Below, one piece after another: positions 1 to 8,945 of a DNA stretch of 64,000 nt. The notes below the pieces were generated by a model. It was not told the origin of the DNA. It was given only the letters and a program-made list of their open reading frames with translations, and ran no database searches. The stretch is from assembly GCA_025463785.1 (NCBI GenBank), contig JAODBD010000014.1:248001-312000 (forward strand). The letters are read 5' to 3'. The stretch is from Glaciihabitans sp. Lineage in GTDB: Bacteria; Actinomycetota; Actinomycetes; Actinomycetales; Microbacteriaceae. The translations under genes were made by a program, and so were the position numbers. The first letter of the stretch is position 1. Every line of letters starts with the position of its first letter.

Positions 1-1
1 G

Positions 2-340
2 GACGACTACCGCGCGGCCCAGGTCGCCGCCGCCGAGGCTGGCGAGGTCATCGAAGTCGATGGCGACGCAGACGATGACGATGACGGCGACGAGGATGAC
101 GATGACGATGACGACGATTTCGGCAGCGATCTGCTGCACGGCGGAGATCTCGACGGCGTCGACATCGATGAGGTCGACATCGACGACCTGGATGTCGACG
201 AGCTAGATCTTCTTCCAGTGCAGGTAGACGAGGGCGAGCAGCCCGAGGCCGAGGCCGACAGCGGGAGTGAAAACCCACCAGCCGTTGTGCGCCGCCGCAA
301 GCGGGCCAGTAAAGAACAGCAAAACGAGCAGGGCCAGTAG
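2..340 (+). CDS. C-terminal tail of an acidic protein, probably DUF3027 family (partial)
   Basis: An open frame enters from the left edge and stops at the TAG ending at 340. It begins with DDYRAAQVAAAEAGEV, then becomes an almost uninterrupted run of Asp/Glu (about residues 22-75), then a short basic patch (VRRRKRASK) before the stop. I recall actinobacterial DUF3027 proteins ending in such an acidic tail after a 'WSERL.DYRAAQ' segment, and lying convergent to a DUF2530 gene as here. Function is unknown. The last 138 bases overlap the opposite-strand DUF2530 gene. Only the tail is visible, so the family call is an inference. Confidence 0.5.
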   Translation, partial: DDYRAAQVAAAEAGEVIEVDGDADDDDDGDEDDDDDDDDFGSDLLHGGDLDGVDIDEVDIDDLDVDELDLLPVQVDEGEQPEAEADSGSENPPAVVRRRKRASKEQQNEQGQ

Positions 341-436
341 CCAGACTGCCATTCCGATGACGATGGCCTTGCGGTCATCCGTCTTCACGGGCGTGGGGTC
401 GGGTCTCCGCTCGCTATCCTTCAGCCACAGTCTCAC
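203..436 (-). CDS. DUF2530 small membrane protein
   Basis: A 77-aa protein. A charged N-terminus (MRLWLKDSERRPDPTPVKTDDRKA, about residues 1-24) is followed by two hydrophobic helices, about residues 26-44 and 54-72, ending in a basic WKKI tail. Size, N-terminal pattern and two-helix layout match the actinobacterial DUF2530 family of uncharacterised membrane proteins. It is convergent with the acidic protein entering from the left and overlaps its 3' end by 138 bases. Function unknown. Confidence 0.8.
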   Translation of the reverse strand: MRLWLKDSERRPDPTPVKTDDRKAIVIGMAVWLLALLVLLFFTGPLAAAHNGWWVFTPAVGLGLGLLALVYLHWKKI

Positions 437-460
437 CCCGTCAGCCTATTCCCCTCCGTG

Positions 461-514
461 AGTTGCCCAGTTTTGTCGGGTTTGCCAAGCAAAACCCGAC
501 AAAACTGGGCAACT
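461..514 (-). terminator. Long perfect hairpin downstream of serC
   Basis: The 23-base arms at 461-483 and 492-514 are perfectly complementary around an 8-base loop. The hairpin lies 12 bases past the serC stop on the minus strand and before the DUF2530 start, so it probably ends the serC transcript. There is no free U-tract; the T-rich bases are inside the stem (GTTTTGTC). A hairpin of the same style occurs near 35376-35456. Confidence 0.7.
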
Positions 515-525
515 CGGGATGCGTG

Positions 526-2429
<1,904 letters not shown>

Positions 2430-2643
2430 TTCGTCCACAGTTCTTCTTCGTTGATGTGACAACCAGACCGTAGTCACGTAGTCTCTTCGAGTCCTGTTGG
2501 CCAATAAAAGTCGGTCACAGGCCCAGCGCAAGACGTCTCACAAACCCGTCTCTTGTCGCTGGACGTGAATATACATACGAAACGGATGGGGCAACGCTGC
2601 GCTTTTTGGGTGGTCGGTTGCCGAGGCGCAGGAGGTTGCACTC

Positions 2644-3390
2644 TTGAGCATGCAAGACCCGAATACTCCCGAATTTCCCACCGAATTTCATACCGACGTG
2701 ATCCCACCGGCGTTCTCGAAGCCGGCCAACTTTCGACGCAAAGCGAACCTTTTGAGCGTCGCGGTCAGCGCGATCGTGGTTCCCGGGCTGTTCGCAACGC
2801 TGGCCATTCCCGCTTATGGGGCGGCTTTGGAACTGTCGCCGGTTCAGCGCACGACCGCTTCTGAAGTTCAGCACGTTCGCGTTAAGGCGCAGACGTTGAC
2901 GACGACGGCGACGCTGGCAACCAGCATCCATCGCGACTCGTTCGGCGCCACCAGCAATGCGACGCTCGCGAGCCGGCATGTCATGGCGGCTGGAATTGTC
3001 GGTCCATCGCTGCGATCGTTCCTCGCGAATCCGCCCTACCCGAAGTTCAGCCTGAGCCAGGTCGTTTCGGTCGCCAAGAAGTACCTGGGCGTGCCGTATG
3101 TCTTTGGTGGCGAGAGCCCGGCGGGCTTCGATTGCTCGGGGCTCACCGCGTACGTGTACGCGCAGTTCGGCGTCGCGCTGCCGCACTCCGCTGCGGCGCA
3201 GGGTCGCCTGGGCAAGACCATTGCTCGATCGGCCGCGCAGCCGGGCGACGTCGTTGTCATGGATGGCGGCGCTCACGTAGGCATCTACGCCGGCGGTGGT
3301 CGCATGATCGATGCCCCCGAGCCCGGTCGCGCGGTTTCGGAGCGCGCGATCTACGACAACAACTACTACATCGTGCGATTCGGCATCTAG
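2644..3390 (+). CDS. Secreted NlpC/P60 peptidoglycan hydrolase
   Basis: A 248-aa exported cysteine peptidase, probably cutting cell-wall peptides. A cytoplasmic lead of about 35 residues precedes a hydrophobic export segment (residues about 37-60, ending in AIPAYGA). The C-terminal NlpC/P60 domain occupies about 135-248: the catalytic Cys is in GFDCSGLTAYVY, and the His is in GGAHVGIYAGGG. No LysM or SH3 domain is seen. The TTG at 2644 is chosen because AGGAGG (2629-2634) sits 9 bases upstream; the ATG at 2650 is the alternative. It is a single gene, with a small independent gene behind it. Confidence 0.88.
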   Translation: MSMQDPNTPEFPTEFHTDVIPPAFSKPANFRRKANLLSVAVSAIVVPGLFATLAIPAYGAALELSPVQRTTASEVQHVRVKAQTLTTTATLATSIHRDSFGATSNATLASRHVMAAGIVGPSLRSFLANPPYPKFSLSQVVSVAKKYLGVPYVFGGESPAGFDCSGLTAYVYAQFGVALPHSAAAQGRLGKTIARSAAQPGDVVVMDGGAHVGIYAGGGRMIDAPEPGRAVSERAIYDNNYYIVRFGI

Positions 3391-3469
3391 GGCCGTCGCC
3401 AGCCCCATCGCCGCGGACGCGACTCGTGTTGACACCACGGCAGCGCTGAACCGTTTCGCTTCGGCATCC

Positions 3470-3478
3470 TGTTACCCT
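3470..3478 (+). promoter_or_regulatory. Candidate extended -10 promoter for the 33-aa gene
   Basis: TG at 3470-3471, one base, then TACCCT at 3473-3478 fits an extended -10 (TGnTAnnnT). No convincing -35 is visible 17 bases upstream. It would start a transcript near 3485, about 30 bases before the small gene's ATG. Confidence 0.35.
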
Positions 3479-3515
3479 GTAGTCCTTGGAGTTTTTTGAA
3501 GCACCGGGAGAGCGA

Positions 3516-3617
3516 ATGTTGATGAGGAGCACCGTCCAAACCGTGGACGTGCGCGCCGAATTCTTCATACACCACAGCAGTCAGCAGAGCGTGCACACTC
3601 ACGCGCTGTACAACTAA
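3516..3617 (+). CDS. Unrecognised 33-aa small protein gene
   Basis: The ATG at 3516 opens a 33-codon frame ending at TAA 3615-3617. GGGAGAG lies just upstream (3506-3512), a plausible Shine-Dalgarno. The peptide is mixed-charge and has no membrane segment; its C-terminal half is rich in His, Ser and Gln (FFIHHSSQQSVHTHALYN). A rho-independent terminator begins 2-3 bases after the stop, so the unit looks like a complete mini-gene (candidate promoter, RBS, frame, terminator). It might instead be a leader peptide with an attenuator for the HNH gene 115 bases downstream. I do not recognise the family. Confidence 0.5.
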   Translation: MLMRSTVQTVDVRAEFFIHHSSQQSVHTHALYN

Positions 3618-3648
3618 GGCACTGTCGTTCACGACGGTGTCTTTTTTG
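3618..3648 (+). terminator. Rho-independent terminator behind the small gene
   Basis: CACTGTCG (3620-3627) pairs with CGACGGTG (3632-3639), one G-U wobble, loop TTCA, extendable by GG/TC at the base and followed by TCTTTTTTG. This is a standard intrinsic terminator on the plus strand. Confidence 0.8.
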
Positions 3649-3732
3649 TTCGATCGCTAACTTCCAGCCCGAACAATTCCAGGTCGCATTCGAATGCCTG
3701 CAAGCCGTGCAGGCTCTTTCGAGAGGATGACA

Positions 3733-4230
3733 ATGCGCACACTGGTCCTGAACGCAGGGTACGAGCCGCTCGCCGTCGTGTCGTTCAAACGAGCCCTCGT
3801 GCTCGTGATGAACGAGAAGGCGACGATTGTCGCGAGCGATGAGGAGCATCCCGTCTGGGGCTCGCACCGCTCGTGGGATCGCCCTTCGGTCATCATCCTG
3901 CGCCGGTACGTGCGCATACCGAGCGGCCGAGCGGTGCCTGTTTCGCGACGCGGAGTGCTGCGCCGGGATGCCCACCGCTGCGGATACTGCGGTGGAACCG
4001 CCGGCACGATCGACCACGTGCAGCCGCGCTCCCGTGGTGGAGCCGACTCATGGGAGAACCTGATCGCCTGCTGCCTCAGCTGCAACAACGCGAAGGGCGA
4101 CCGCACCCCGCACGAAATGGGATGGAAGCTGCGCATCCGGCCGCGTGCCCCGCACGGCGCGACCTGGCTGGTTCGCGGGGTTGAGCGGGCCGAGCCGCAG
4201 TGGGATGAGTTTTTGGCGCCTGCCGCGTAG
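3733..4230 (+). CDS. HNH endonuclease family protein
   Basis: A 165-aa protein. It starts MRTLVLNAGYEPLAVVSFKRA, the hallmark of the widespread actinobacterial HNH protein family. The nuclease core at about residues 75-130 has CGYCGG, TIDHVQPRSRGG (catalytic His) and NLIACCLSCNNAKGDRTP, so two zinc-binding Cys pairs frame the HNH site. Its natural substrate is unknown. I chose the ATG at 3733, which has GAGAGGA 5-6 bases upstream; the in-frame ATG at 3727 overlaps that Shine-Dalgarno. Confidence 0.85.
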   Translation: MRTLVLNAGYEPLAVVSFKRALVLVMNEKATIVASDEEHPVWGSHRSWDRPSVIILRRYVRIPSGRAVPVSRRGVLRRDAHRCGYCGGTAGTIDHVQPRSRGGADSWENLIACCLSCNNAKGDRTPHEMGWKLRIRPRAPHGATWLVRGVERAEPQWDEFLAPAA

Positions 4231-4399
4231 CGCTTCTGGCTGGTCGGCCAGCGGAGTCCCGTCGCGTCACACCCGCGTGGAGCCGTCGGGCTCACCGTGA
4301 AGCGTTTGTCGAGGAAATGGCCGTCGAGCTCCCGTCGCACTGCTAGCGTTTCTTCACGCCCTCACTCGGGGCGATTTGTCGCGCAAAGGGGTTCGCAGG

Positions 4400-5125
4400 G
4401 TGAGGGTTTCGAAGGTCTCGATAGCTGTTGTGTTGGCCGTCTCTGTGTTTGCTCTGTCTGCCTGTACTAACGGGCACAATGGCGCGGCGGGAGCCACTGG
4501 TGCAACGGGTGCAGCGGGCGCTGCCGGTCAGGCCGGAGTTGCCGGCACTAGCGGTGGCACGGGTACTACGGGCGCTACGGGCGCCACGGGCGCGAAGGGT
4601 GCGACCGGGGCGACCGGCGCGAAAGGCTCGGCCGGCAGTAACGGCACGAACGGCACCAATGGCGCGCCCGGCATTCCCGGAGTTCCGGGGGCGCCCGGCG
4701 CTACGGGTGCGGCGGCGGTGCCCGAGTACGCGTACATCTACAACACGGATTTCGAGGTCGTTCCCGTAGAGTCCGACCTCAGCTTCTCGTCGAACGGCGA
4801 CATGACTGCTGCGTTCAGTCACTCTCCAGGAACCGTGGCGATTATCATCAACACCTCGGGCGAGTACGCTGTCTGGTTCTCCGTGACGGGCATTGAACCC
4901 AATCAGTTCGCGCTGTATGAAAATGGCTTCGTGGTGCCCGGCAGCGTGTACGGGTCGGGTGCGGGCACTCAGCAGAACTCGGGGATGATCATCCTCAGTG
5001 CACGTGCTGGCGATGCCCTGACGCTGCGCAATCACTCAAGCCTCGCTGCGGTCACGCTTCAGCCGTTTGCCGGGGGCACGGACATCAACTCGAACGCCTC
5101 CGTCCTGATCGAGAAGCTGGGCTAG
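4400..5125 (+). CDS. Collagen-like lipoprotein with BclA-type C-terminal domain
   Basis: A 241-aa exported protein. After MRVSKVS comes a lipoprotein signal peptide ending in ALSAC (Cys at about residue 22). Residues about 26-106 are Gly-X-Y triplets rich in GAT, GAA and NGT, including a [12 protein letters not shown] segment, that is, a bacterial collagen triple helix. Residues about 112-241 form a beta-rich globular domain ([37 protein letters not shown]) resembling the C1q/TNF-like C-terminal domain of Bacillus BclA. This implies a trimeric, membrane-tethered surface rod. The GTG at 4400 is preferred over TTG 4376 because AAAGGGG lies 8 bases upstream. It is a single gene; the ligand is unknown. 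Confidence 0.8.
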   Translation: MRVSKVSIAVVLAVSVFALSACTNGHNGAAGATGATGAAGAAGQAGVAGTSGGTGTTGATGATGAKGATGATGAKGSAGSNGTNGTNGAPGIPGVPGAPGATGAAAVPEYAYIYNTDFEVVPVESDLSFSSNGDMTAAFSHSPGTVAIIINTSGEYAVWFSVTGIEPNQFALYENGFVVPGSVYGSGAGTQQNSGMIILSARAGDALTLRNHSSLAAVTLQPFAGGTDINSNASVLIEKLG

Positions 5126-5172
5126 TAGCGCGGCTCCCATACCCCCTTGCTCACCACGTGCTTCCGGTGTGG

Positions 5173-6036
5173 CTAGAAGAGTTGGTTGCCTACTGCGCGT
5201 TCTGAAGTCGCACCGCGAAGTCGTTCCTGCAGTCGCAGCGCGTTGAACGGCGTGTGTGGCAGGTCGCCATTTGGGTTGTTGAAGTACACGAAGGCGTCGC
5301 GAGCGGGTGGTCCGTCGAGCCAGCCGGTGATCTGCGAGCCCCAGGCGTCGAGCGTCGCGTCGTCGTATCCGTCAGGATGATGACCCGGCCCGCTACTGAG
5401 CCTCGCGTAGACGAAGTCTGCTGTCAGCTCGCGGGTTTCGGGATGTTCGGGGCTGTTCGTGAACGCAACCGCGATGTTGTTCGCGCGCAGGAGTTCGAAG
5501 AATCGCGGGTCGATGAAAGTGGCATTGCGGATCTCGATCGCGTGGCGGATGGGCCGATCGGTAGCATGCACTTCGTTCGGCTCGGCGGTCTCCGATTCGG
5601 CTGCCAGGGCAGCTGCGGCCTCGAATGTGCGAGGCAGGAGTTCGACGAGCCTCTCGATCTCGTCGAGCTGCAGCGTCAGTTCGGGCGGTAACTGCCAGAG
5701 CAGCGGGCCGAGCTTGTGCTCGAGCTGAAGGACCCCGGATGCGAAGAAGTCGGCCAGCTTCGGCCTTGGGTTCCTGAGGTGCAGTGTCTGCGTGACGCGG
5801 CCGTAGCCTTTGATCGCAAACACGAAGTCATCCGGTGTCTCGTCGCGCCATTTGTCGAAGCTGGTCGGTCGCTGCAACCCGTAGTAGGTCGCGTTGATCT
5901 CGAGCGAAGTCAGGCGCCGGGAGAAGTATTCGAGCTCGCGCCGCTGCACCAGCCCGACCGGGTAGAAGCCGCCTCGCCACTGCGGTTTCTGCCACGCCGA
6001 GGTACCCACAGATGGCCTGCCTGCGTTCTCGCTCAT
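5173..6036 (-). CDS. DUF72 family TIM-barrel protein
   Basis: A 287-aa protein of the YecE/DUF72 family. Recognisable blocks: VGTSAWQKPQWRGGFYP at the N-terminus, LEINATYYGLQRPTSFDKW, FVFAIKGYGRVTQ, GPLLWQLPP, HAIEIRNATF and a C-terminal VYFNNPNGD (usually YFNND). The biochemical function is unestablished. The frame is open for another 72 codons upstream, but that would run through the tRNA-Arg gene, so I start at MSENAGRPSVG (6036). Confidence 0.85.
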   Translation of the reverse strand: MSENAGRPSVGTSAWQKPQWRGGFYPVGLVQRRELEYFSRRLTSLEINATYYGLQRPTSFDKWRDETPDDFVFAIKGYGRVTQTLHLRNPRPKLADFFASGVLQLEHKLGPLLWQLPPELTLQLDEIERLVELLPRTFEAAAALAAESETAEPNEVHATDRPIRHAIEIRNATFIDPRFFELLRANNIAVAFTNSPEHPETRELTADFVYARLSSGPGHHPDGYDDATLDAWGSQITGWLDGPPARDAFVYFNNPNGDLPHTPFNALRLQERLRGATSERAVGNQLF

Positions 6037-6107
6037 TGCTTTGCAGCCTAGCTGCACCCCAGGATGCCCGTCCCTGGCGCCGAGGACGGGATAAACTCGT
6101 GCAGCCA

Positions 6108-6179
6108 GCCTCTGTAGCTCAATGGAAGAGCAGTTCCGTCCTAAGGAAACGGTTGGGGGTTCGAGTCCCTCCAGGGGCA
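6108..6179 (+). tRNA. tRNA-Arg (anticodon CCT)
   Basis: It folds into a cloverleaf: acceptor GCCTCTG/CAGGGGC (one T-G pair), D-arm GCTC/GAGC, anticodon arm GTTCC/GGAAA (outer pair mismatched) with loop GTCCTAA giving anticodon CCT, T-arm GGGGG/CCCTC with loop TTCGAGT, and discriminator A. No CCA is encoded. The mismatched anticodon stem and 7-base D-loop are slightly unusual. It decodes AGG, a rare codon here. The sequence immediately 3' is accessory, consistent with a tRNA integration site. Confidence 0.9.
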
Positions 6180-6188
6180 CATTTGTGA

Positions 6189-6224
6189 CGAGTCGCGACA
6201 TAGGTCTCACCCGAGTCGCGACAT
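6189..6224 (+). repeat. Direct 13-bp repeat behind the tRNA (possible mobile-element end)
   Basis: CGAGTCGCGACAT occurs at 6189-6201 and again at 6212-6224 (23-bp period). It is bracketed by GTGAC (6185-6189) and GTCAC (6227-6231). GTCGCGAC is itself palindromic. The arrangement resembles terminal sequence of IS481/IS3-type elements, but no transposase is adjacent, so it is at most a relic. Confidence 0.35.
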
Positions 6225-6270
6225 TTGTCACTTTTGGAAGGTCCAAGGCCATCGGCCTGGGGCCTTCTGA

Positions 6271-6576
6271 GCCGGATTCGCTCCTATCTCCTTCGTCATT
6301 CGAGTTGGCGATTGCAAATTGCCCGGCGTACCGCAGGGCGCGACCGGGGAACCTGTCATAACCGGGAGGGGTCTCCAGTGCTCAATACCGGCTGGCACGC
6401 CTGAACTCGATCCTGCTGTCACGGGCATTCGCATTATGAATCCCGTTACGCGCGATCGTTACCTATGTCCGAACGGTTACGCTGCCTACATGAATACGGT
6501 CGAGCAGACCATCAATCCGCTGAATGGCCAGACGGTCCTTAATACTGACCCTTTTGCGCACATCCCGCTGCCATGA
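6271..6576 (+). pseudogene. Headless C-terminal tip of a polymorphic toxin
   Basis: The frame is open from just after a stop at 6268-6270 to TGA 6574-6576. From about 6319 it reads LPGVPQGATGEPVITGRGL, then a GTPELDP segment, an RIMNPVT segment, a PNGYAAYMN segment, NPLNGQTV, and ends DPFAHIPLP. I recognise this as the conserved end of secreted polymorphic toxins that close with 'NP.TGQTV...DP.AHIP'. Trafficking and repeat domains are absent and there is no good start codon (TTG 6319 at best), so it looks like a displaced orphan toxin tip. Its stop overlaps the ATG of the next gene by four bases, the usual toxin-immunity arrangement. Toxic activity is not inferable. Confidence 0.6.
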
Positions 6577-7094
6577 GAACAATTGAGGACCTGTTGTGGT
6601 TATCGGGCAGATCCGACGGCTGCCCCGCGCCTGCGGCGAACCCTCTAACTGACCGGAATGCCTTGCAGGAAGCACAGTTGCTTGACGTTCGATTTGACGC
6701 ATTGCGTTCAACGATTGCCCTCATATTCGAGTTGAGGGTCTCCCTGCAATTCGATGAGGGCAACACGGGCGTGCTGATTGCACGCGCAGTGCGGGATATC
6801 GACTGGAAGGTGTCCAAGTCTCCGAGCACGCGGACGGCTTGGAACGTCGTAAGCTCGTCCGTCACTCAACGAGGTGATGCATTCGAGTTCCGGCTAGGCA
6901 CCTGGCCGGACGCGTTAATGTCGCTCACGGCGTCGAATCTGGAGTTCTACGTAGGAGAGGTTCCCGAACTCGATCGTATTCCGAACTATGTCAACGACTC
7001 CGAAGAGGAGTTGACCCAGCAATTGGCCGGTTGGCGTTCCGAATTGCGAGTCTCCCACCGCTCCGCTGTAGGCAGTCTGCACGACGAATCTTGA
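6573..7094 (+). CDS. Probable immunity protein partner of the orphan toxin tip
   Basis: A 173-aa soluble acidic protein with no signal or membrane segment. I do not recognise a named family. The immunity assignment rests on position: its ATG overlaps the toxin-tip stop (ATGA), and small proteins directly behind polymorphic-toxin tips are normally their inhibitors. Visible features are a hydrophobic core stretch (TIALIFELRVSLQF, about residues 47-60) suggesting a beta-sheet fold and an acidic patch (NDSEEELTQQL). Composition is less GC-rich than nearby core genes, consistent with transfer. Confidence 0.5.
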   Translation: MRTIEDLLWLSGRSDGCPAPAANPLTDRNALQEAQLLDVRFDALRSTIALIFELRVSLQFDEGNTGVLIARAVRDIDWKVSKSPSTRTAWNVVSSSVTQRGDAFEFRLGTWPDALMSLTASNLEFYVGEVPELDRIPNYVNDSEEELTQQLAGWRSELRVSHRSAVGSLHDES

Positions 7095-7287
7095 GTCCTG
7101 CCGCCGTTCCGCCACCCGAACCAAGCTGAATGATGGGCGGGATGGAATCGTCAAACTGTCCCGAATCCAGCCCAACAGTATGTGGTTTTGAACACACACA
7201 AATCTCGGCGAGACGCCGCGATCTTCGTGGCCACACGCTCAGCGAGCGCATGCGCCACCGCGGAGATGTCTCCCTGCTATTGACGAC

Positions 7288-7467
7288 ATGACCGAACTGT
7301 CAGTGAGCGACGAGATCAAAGCCTTCGACCGCGAGCGAGTGGGCGCAGTTACTCCTGAAAACCTTGCCAAGAGCATCGCCATCGAATCAGTTGAGTTGCT
7401 CGAATGCTTTCAATGGGATGCGAAAGCTGATGCTGATCGAGTACAACTAGACGCCCGACAACGCTGA
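7288..7467 (+). pseudogene. Truncated MazG-like nucleotide pyrophosphohydrolase
   Basis: The ATG at 7288 opens 59 codons. The peptide contains EIKAFDRERVGAVTPENLAK, then an IAIESVELLECFQWD segment, the first helices of the dCTP-pyrophosphatase/MazG-like family ('...NLAKS..IEAAELLE.FQW'). It then runs into unrelated residues and a stop where the second EExxD metal motif (about another 50 residues) should follow. It is therefore a fragment without a complete active site and supports decay of this patch. Confidence 0.6.
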
Positions 7468-7480
7468 CAGCTGCCGCCGA

Positions 7481-8404
7481 CTATTTGCTCGAGACTCTGC
7501 CCGCTGAACGCTTGCGGCGAGCCGTGTAGATCACGAAGGCTGCGCCAACTGTAAGAGCCATGAGCGCCGGGATTCCGGCGGGAAGCGGATCGACGCCGGT
7601 CAGGGCCAGCCCACTGCCGGCGGGTGGTCGAGTTGCCCTGACGACCGGGCTGCTGGGGACGATTGCCGGACGCGCACCACAGTCGGCAACGTCACGATTG
7701 ATCGTGTTGCCCTGCAGCGTGACCGCTCCGGTACTCGCGAGCAGTCGCCCGCCGATCGTCGCTCCGGTCGCGGCGGAGATGGATCCGCGTGCAAGAAGCG
7801 TTCCGGCAAATACCGCCGTCGTGCCGATCGTTGCTGAGCTTGCTACCGTCCAAAATACGTTGCACTGGGTCGCGCCACCCGAAAACGCGATCGTGCTTCC
7901 GTTTTCGATGGTGAGGGTGCTTGCCGCGCGAAAGATAAACACCGAGCTTGAGTCACCGCTCAGAGTCAGCGTTCCGGAGTTGCTGATGGCGTCGCCGTCA
8001 TAGATGCCAGCGGGGAGGGTGAGCCCCGCGAGGTCGATGATTCCCGTCTGCGTCGGGGGTTGCTGGCCGTTTGCAGCGCCGTATGCGGTCGTCCAGTCGT
8101 GCTTGGCCTGAAGGGCCTGCGCGTCGGCGACATGCTTCACGCCGTTGTTGATGATTCCTGGGGGAAAGCCGACCACGGCACTACCCGGAGACAGTCCAAC
8201 ATCGCCGTCATTGACGATCGTCGCACCGGTATTCGTGACCGTCGTCGCGGCGAGCACGTTGTAGCCGTCGAGCGTGCCGAGGGGAACGGTAGTCGCCGCG
8301 AATGCCGGTGAGGCGCCCGCAAACGTGGCCGCGAGAGCAAGAGCAACAACGAGAGCTGCATTGACTCGGAGCCGGACACCGCGACGGAAAGTTAACTGCT
8401 TCAT
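7481..8404 (-). CDS. Ice-binding protein (DUF3494) with LPXTG-like wall anchor
   Basis: A 307-aa exported protein. The signal peptide spans residues about 1-38 (basic start, hydrophobic core, PAFAATTV cleavage region). The DUF3494 ice-binding beta-solenoid follows at about 40-245 (VPLGTLDGYNVLAATTVTNTG, VVGFPPG, DLAGLTLPAGIY, FIFRAASTLTI, NVFWTVASSATIG, FAGTLLARGSI, GRLLASTGAVTLQGNTI). After a Pro-rich linker come LALTG, a hydrophobic helix and a basic TARRKRS tail, a sortase signal (class E-like LAxTG). It should sit on the wall and bind ice, for adhesion or recrystallisation inhibition. Start ATG 8404 has GGAG upstream on the minus strand. Confidence 0.87.
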   Translation of the reverse strand: MKQLTFRRGVRLRVNAALVVALALAATFAGASPAFAATTVPLGTLDGYNVLAATTVTNTGATIVNDGDVGLSPGSAVVGFPPGIINNGVKHVADAQALQAKHDWTTAYGAANGQQPPTQTGIIDLAGLTLPAGIYDGDAISNSGTLTLSGDSSSVFIFRAASTLTIENGSTIAFSGGATQCNVFWTVASSATIGTTAVFAGTLLARGSISAATGATIGGRLLASTGAVTLQGNTINRDVADCGARPAIVPSSPVVRATRPPAGSGLALTGVDPLPAGIPALMALTVGAAFVIYTARRKRSAGRVSSK

Positions 8405-8604
8405 GTCGTGCTCCAGTGTGAAATGCGCCGACCAAGAGCTAAAAAAGTGCTCTCCTGCGTTGTGGACAGAACGTCCAGCCGGGTCTGGGGCTGACTGGCT
8501 CAACCTATGTCAGAAGCCCCCGATGGTCAAGTAGCGCCACACATTGAGGCCACCGATCCGCATCCCGGGACTCGCATTACCCAGATCAGAAAGCTGCGAG
8601 CTGC

Positions 8605-8618
8605 TCAAATCGATTTGA
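8605..8618. promoter_or_regulatory. Distal LacI-type operator
   Basis: TCAAATCGATTTGA, a perfect 14-bp palindrome with the same core as the promoter-proximal site at 8836-8851. It lies about 240 bp away, a distance compatible with DNA looping, or possibly with an effect on the divergent ice-binding gene. Confidence 0.6.
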
Positions 8619-8799
8619 CTTGCCCGCGCAAACAGATCTGACCTTGCGACCGATCGGTCCACTCCGTCAACCATCGAGTTTCGCCCGCAGCACACACGAG
8701 CAGAAGTGCCAGCAATTCAGTGGAATTATGGCGTCCAACCCGAGCTAAGCGTGATCTCCGACCTTCCGATCGCCTGGCAATCCCGACCCTTTTTGTCGC

Positions 8800-8828
8800 T
8801 TGACGCTCAACATCGCCCCATGTATATT
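8800..8828 (+). promoter_or_regulatory. Sigma-70-type promoter of the first sugar locus
   Basis: -35 TTGACG at 8800-8805, a 17-bp spacer, then -10 TATATT at 8823-8828. The expected start point, about 8835, is the first base of the operator palindrome. Confidence 0.75.
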
Positions 8829-8835
8829 ACAAGTT

Positions 8836-8851
8836 GTCAAATCGATTTGAC
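8836..8851. promoter_or_regulatory. LacI-family operator at the transcription start
   Basis: GTCAAATCGATTTGAC is a perfect 16-bp palindrome with a central CG, typical of LacI-family operators. It sits directly downstream of the -10, so binding would block initiation. The LacI gene starting at 8946 is the obvious ligand, implying autoregulation. Confidence 0.75.
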
Positions 8852-8901
8852 TCCGTCGATACCTTGCAATTCATCGTGACGGGGACTTGTTGGGCCTTCG
8901 G

Positions 8902-8917
8902 CTCGAATCGGTTTGAC
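8902..8917. promoter_or_regulatory. Degenerate third LacI-type operator in the lacI leader
   Basis: CTCGAATCGGTTTGAC matches the 8836-8851 palindrome at 13 of 16 positions (differences at positions 1, 4 and 10) and lies 28 bp before the lacI start. Confidence 0.5.
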
Positions 8918-8945
8918 ACCAACTTCTCACCGATGAGACAGGCCC

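Larger units (their letters stand above)
8405..8945. other. 541-bp regulatory gap between ice-binding protein and LacI locus
   Basis: No gene is supported here. It holds one palindromic operator near 8605-8618, a strong promoter at 8800-8828 and two further operator-like sites at 8836-8851 and 8902-8917. Base composition is lower in GC than the flanking genes. Confidence 0.6.

Noticed and set aside
2430-2643. c-di-AMP (ydaO-type) riboswitch before the NlpC/P60 gene
   Set aside because: Such switches are common before actinobacterial cell-wall hydrolases, but I could not find the conserved ydaO sequence blocks in this leader.
4528-4737. 69-codon minus-strand Pro/Val/Ala repeat frame
   Set aside because: It is the antisense of the Gly-X-Y collagen repeat, not an independent gene.
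6122-6361. 79-codon plus-strand frame starting inside the tRNA
   Set aside because: It begins in the tRNA-Arg gene and has no recognisable product.
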